A stretch of 24,314 bases of DNA from JBLIAZ01 sp047632015. GTDB lineage: Bacteria; Bacteroidota; Bacteroidia; Flavobacteriales_C; GCA-002722245. Shown here piece after piece: positions 23,556-24,314 of this stretch. Location of the stretch: NCBI GenBank assembly GCA_047632015.1, contig JBLIBC010000008.1:1-24314 (forward strand). The letters are read 5' to 3'. Each line of letters begins with the position of its first letter. The stretch's first letter is position 1. The position numbers and the translations under genes are program-made. A model generated the notes under the pieces. That model was not told the DNA's origin and searched no databases. It worked only from the letters and a program-made list of their open reading frames with translations.

Positions 23556-24314
23556 ATGCAATCAAAGGACTGGACTTACTGCCCCGATTTATTAAATTAT
23601 GAACGGTGGCAAACCCGCGAGGTAACCATTGGAAATGTTCCCATGGGAGGGAATAATCCTATCAGGGTTCAATCCATGACAACAACTGACACCATGGATA
23701 CCGAGGGCACAGTGGCCCAATGTATTCGCATGGTTGAGTCAGGTTGTGAGTACATCAGAATTACTGCTCCAAGTTTAAAAGAGGCCGAAAACTTACGGGT
23801 GATCAAAGCGTCTTTACGTGAGAAAGGGTATGATGTGCCTCTTGTTGCAGACATTCATTACACACCAAATGCTGCTGAACTAGCTGCTAAAATTGTGGAA
23901 AAGGTAAGGGTGAATCCTGGAAATTATGTGGACAAGAAAAGGTTCAATATCATTGAGTATACCGATGATCAATATCAAGAAGAATTAGAAAGAATTCGGG
24001 TTCGTTTTACCCCCCTCGTTGAAATATGTAAAGAATACGGAACTGCCATGAGGATAGGAACCAATCATGGCTCTTTATCCGACAGGATCATGAGCAGGTA
24101 TGGTGATTCACCACTTGGAATGGTGGAGTCAGCGATGGAGTTTTTAAGGATTTGTGAAAGTTTAAACTACCACAACATTGTACTCAGCATGAAAGCCTCC
24201 AATCCTCAGGTGATGGTTCAGGCTTACAGGTTATTGGTGAAAAACATGATGAAAGAAGGGATGAATTATCCACTTCATTTAGGTGTGACTGAAGCAGGGG
24301 ATGGTGAAGACGGA
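23556..24314 (+). CDS. ispG: 4-hydroxy-3-methylbut-2-enyl-diphosphate synthase IspG, 3' truncated by window edge
   Basis: The first 253 residues are visible and the frame is still open at the window end. Family motifs are VPMGGNNPIRVQSMTTTDT near the N-terminus, SGCEYIRITAPS, PLVADIHYTPNAA, KVRVNPGNYVD, RIGTNHGSLSDRIMSRYGD and HLGVTEAGDGEDG. IspG is an Fe-S enzyme of the MEP isoprenoid pathway that makes HMBPP from MEcPP. The segment NIIEYTDDQYQEELERIRVR between the VNPGNY and TNHGSL blocks, and the GDGEDG after TEAG, mark the long form found in Bacteroidota, Chlamydiae and plants, with a large central insertion expected past the window. The ATG lies 16 bp after the ligase stop. As a housekeeping gene it probably marks the right border of the polysaccharide locus. 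Confidence 0.95.
   Translation, partial: MQSKDWTYCPDLLNYERWQTREVTIGNVPMGGNNPIRVQSMTTTDTMDTEGTVAQCIRMVESGCEYIRITAPSLKEAENLRVIKASLREKGYDVPLVADIHYTPNAAELAAKIVEKVRVNPGNYVDKKRFNIIEYTDDQYQEELERIRVRFTPLVEICKEYGTAMRIGTNHGSLSDRIMSRYGDSPLGMVESAMEFLRICESLNYHNIVLSMKASNPQVMVQAYRLLVKNMMKEGMNYPLHLGVTEAGDGEDG

Noticed and set aside
23287..23565. Minus-strand reading frames within the ligase and ispG genes
   Set aside because: They are shadows of well-supported plus-strand genes with no recognisable motifs.
1..24314. CRISPR array, tRNA, rRNA or tandem repeat arrays
   Set aside because: No regularly spaced repeats, cloverleaf-like segments or rRNA-like sequences were noticed on reading; the only repeats found belong to the IS.

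Overview
The window is a low-GC, gene-dense surface-polysaccharide (O-antigen or capsule type) locus, most likely from a Bacteroidota bacterium of the Flavobacteriia kind. The sequence signs are several TAnnTTTG-like -7 promoter boxes, few Shine-Dalgarno sequences, frequent TTG/GTG starts, and a housekeeping ispG of the long form at the right edge. All assignments come from reading motifs in the translated sequence; no database search was run.

Left block (1-5416, + strand). A Gfo/Idh/MocA oxidoreductase that enters from the left edge, an SDR of PtmA type and a CBS-domain nucleotidyltransferase of PtmE type together resemble the gene set that feeds GDP-glucosamine into legionaminic acid synthesis. 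The later legionaminic genes would be expected just left of the window. A Wzy-like polymerase sits between the SDR and the nucleotidyltransferase, and a GT-B glycosyltransferase with sialyltransferase-like HP and S motifs follows.

Reverse block (5434-9846, - strand). A tight four-gene operon encodes an MBOAT O-acyltransferase, two membrane-anchored SGNH-type proteins and a BNR/sialidase-like exported protein. It looks like a polysaccharide O-acylation module with an unusual sialidase-fold partner. It is the only part transcribed against the rest and is the most interesting unit here.

Middle (10056-12593). A Wzx flippase gene is followed by a complete insertion sequence of ISAs1 type (11371-12583), with imperfect 20-bp terminal inverted repeats and a perfect 10-bp target duplication. 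Its transposase is broken by at least two frame lesions.

Right block (12715-20955, + strand). CapE/CapF/CapG (FnlA/B/C) make UDP-L-FucNAc, and a WbuB-like glycosyltransferase probably adds L-FucNAc. A reductase and a soluble WbpM-like 4,6-dehydratase probably make a D-configured 2-acetamido-2,6-dideoxy sugar nucleotide (QuiNAc or FucNAc). A heparinase II/III-like protein ends this run.

Right edge (20989-24314). A type I asparaginase overlaps an O-antigen ligase-like gene, then comes ispG, cut by the window end. Taken together, the locus predicts a Wzx/Wzy-type glycan carrying L-FucNAc, a second dideoxy amino sugar and a nonulosonic acid, possibly O-acylated. No initiating phosphoglycosyltransferase, tRNA, rRNA or CRISPR array is visible. 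No gene-free stretch exceeds 300 bases.
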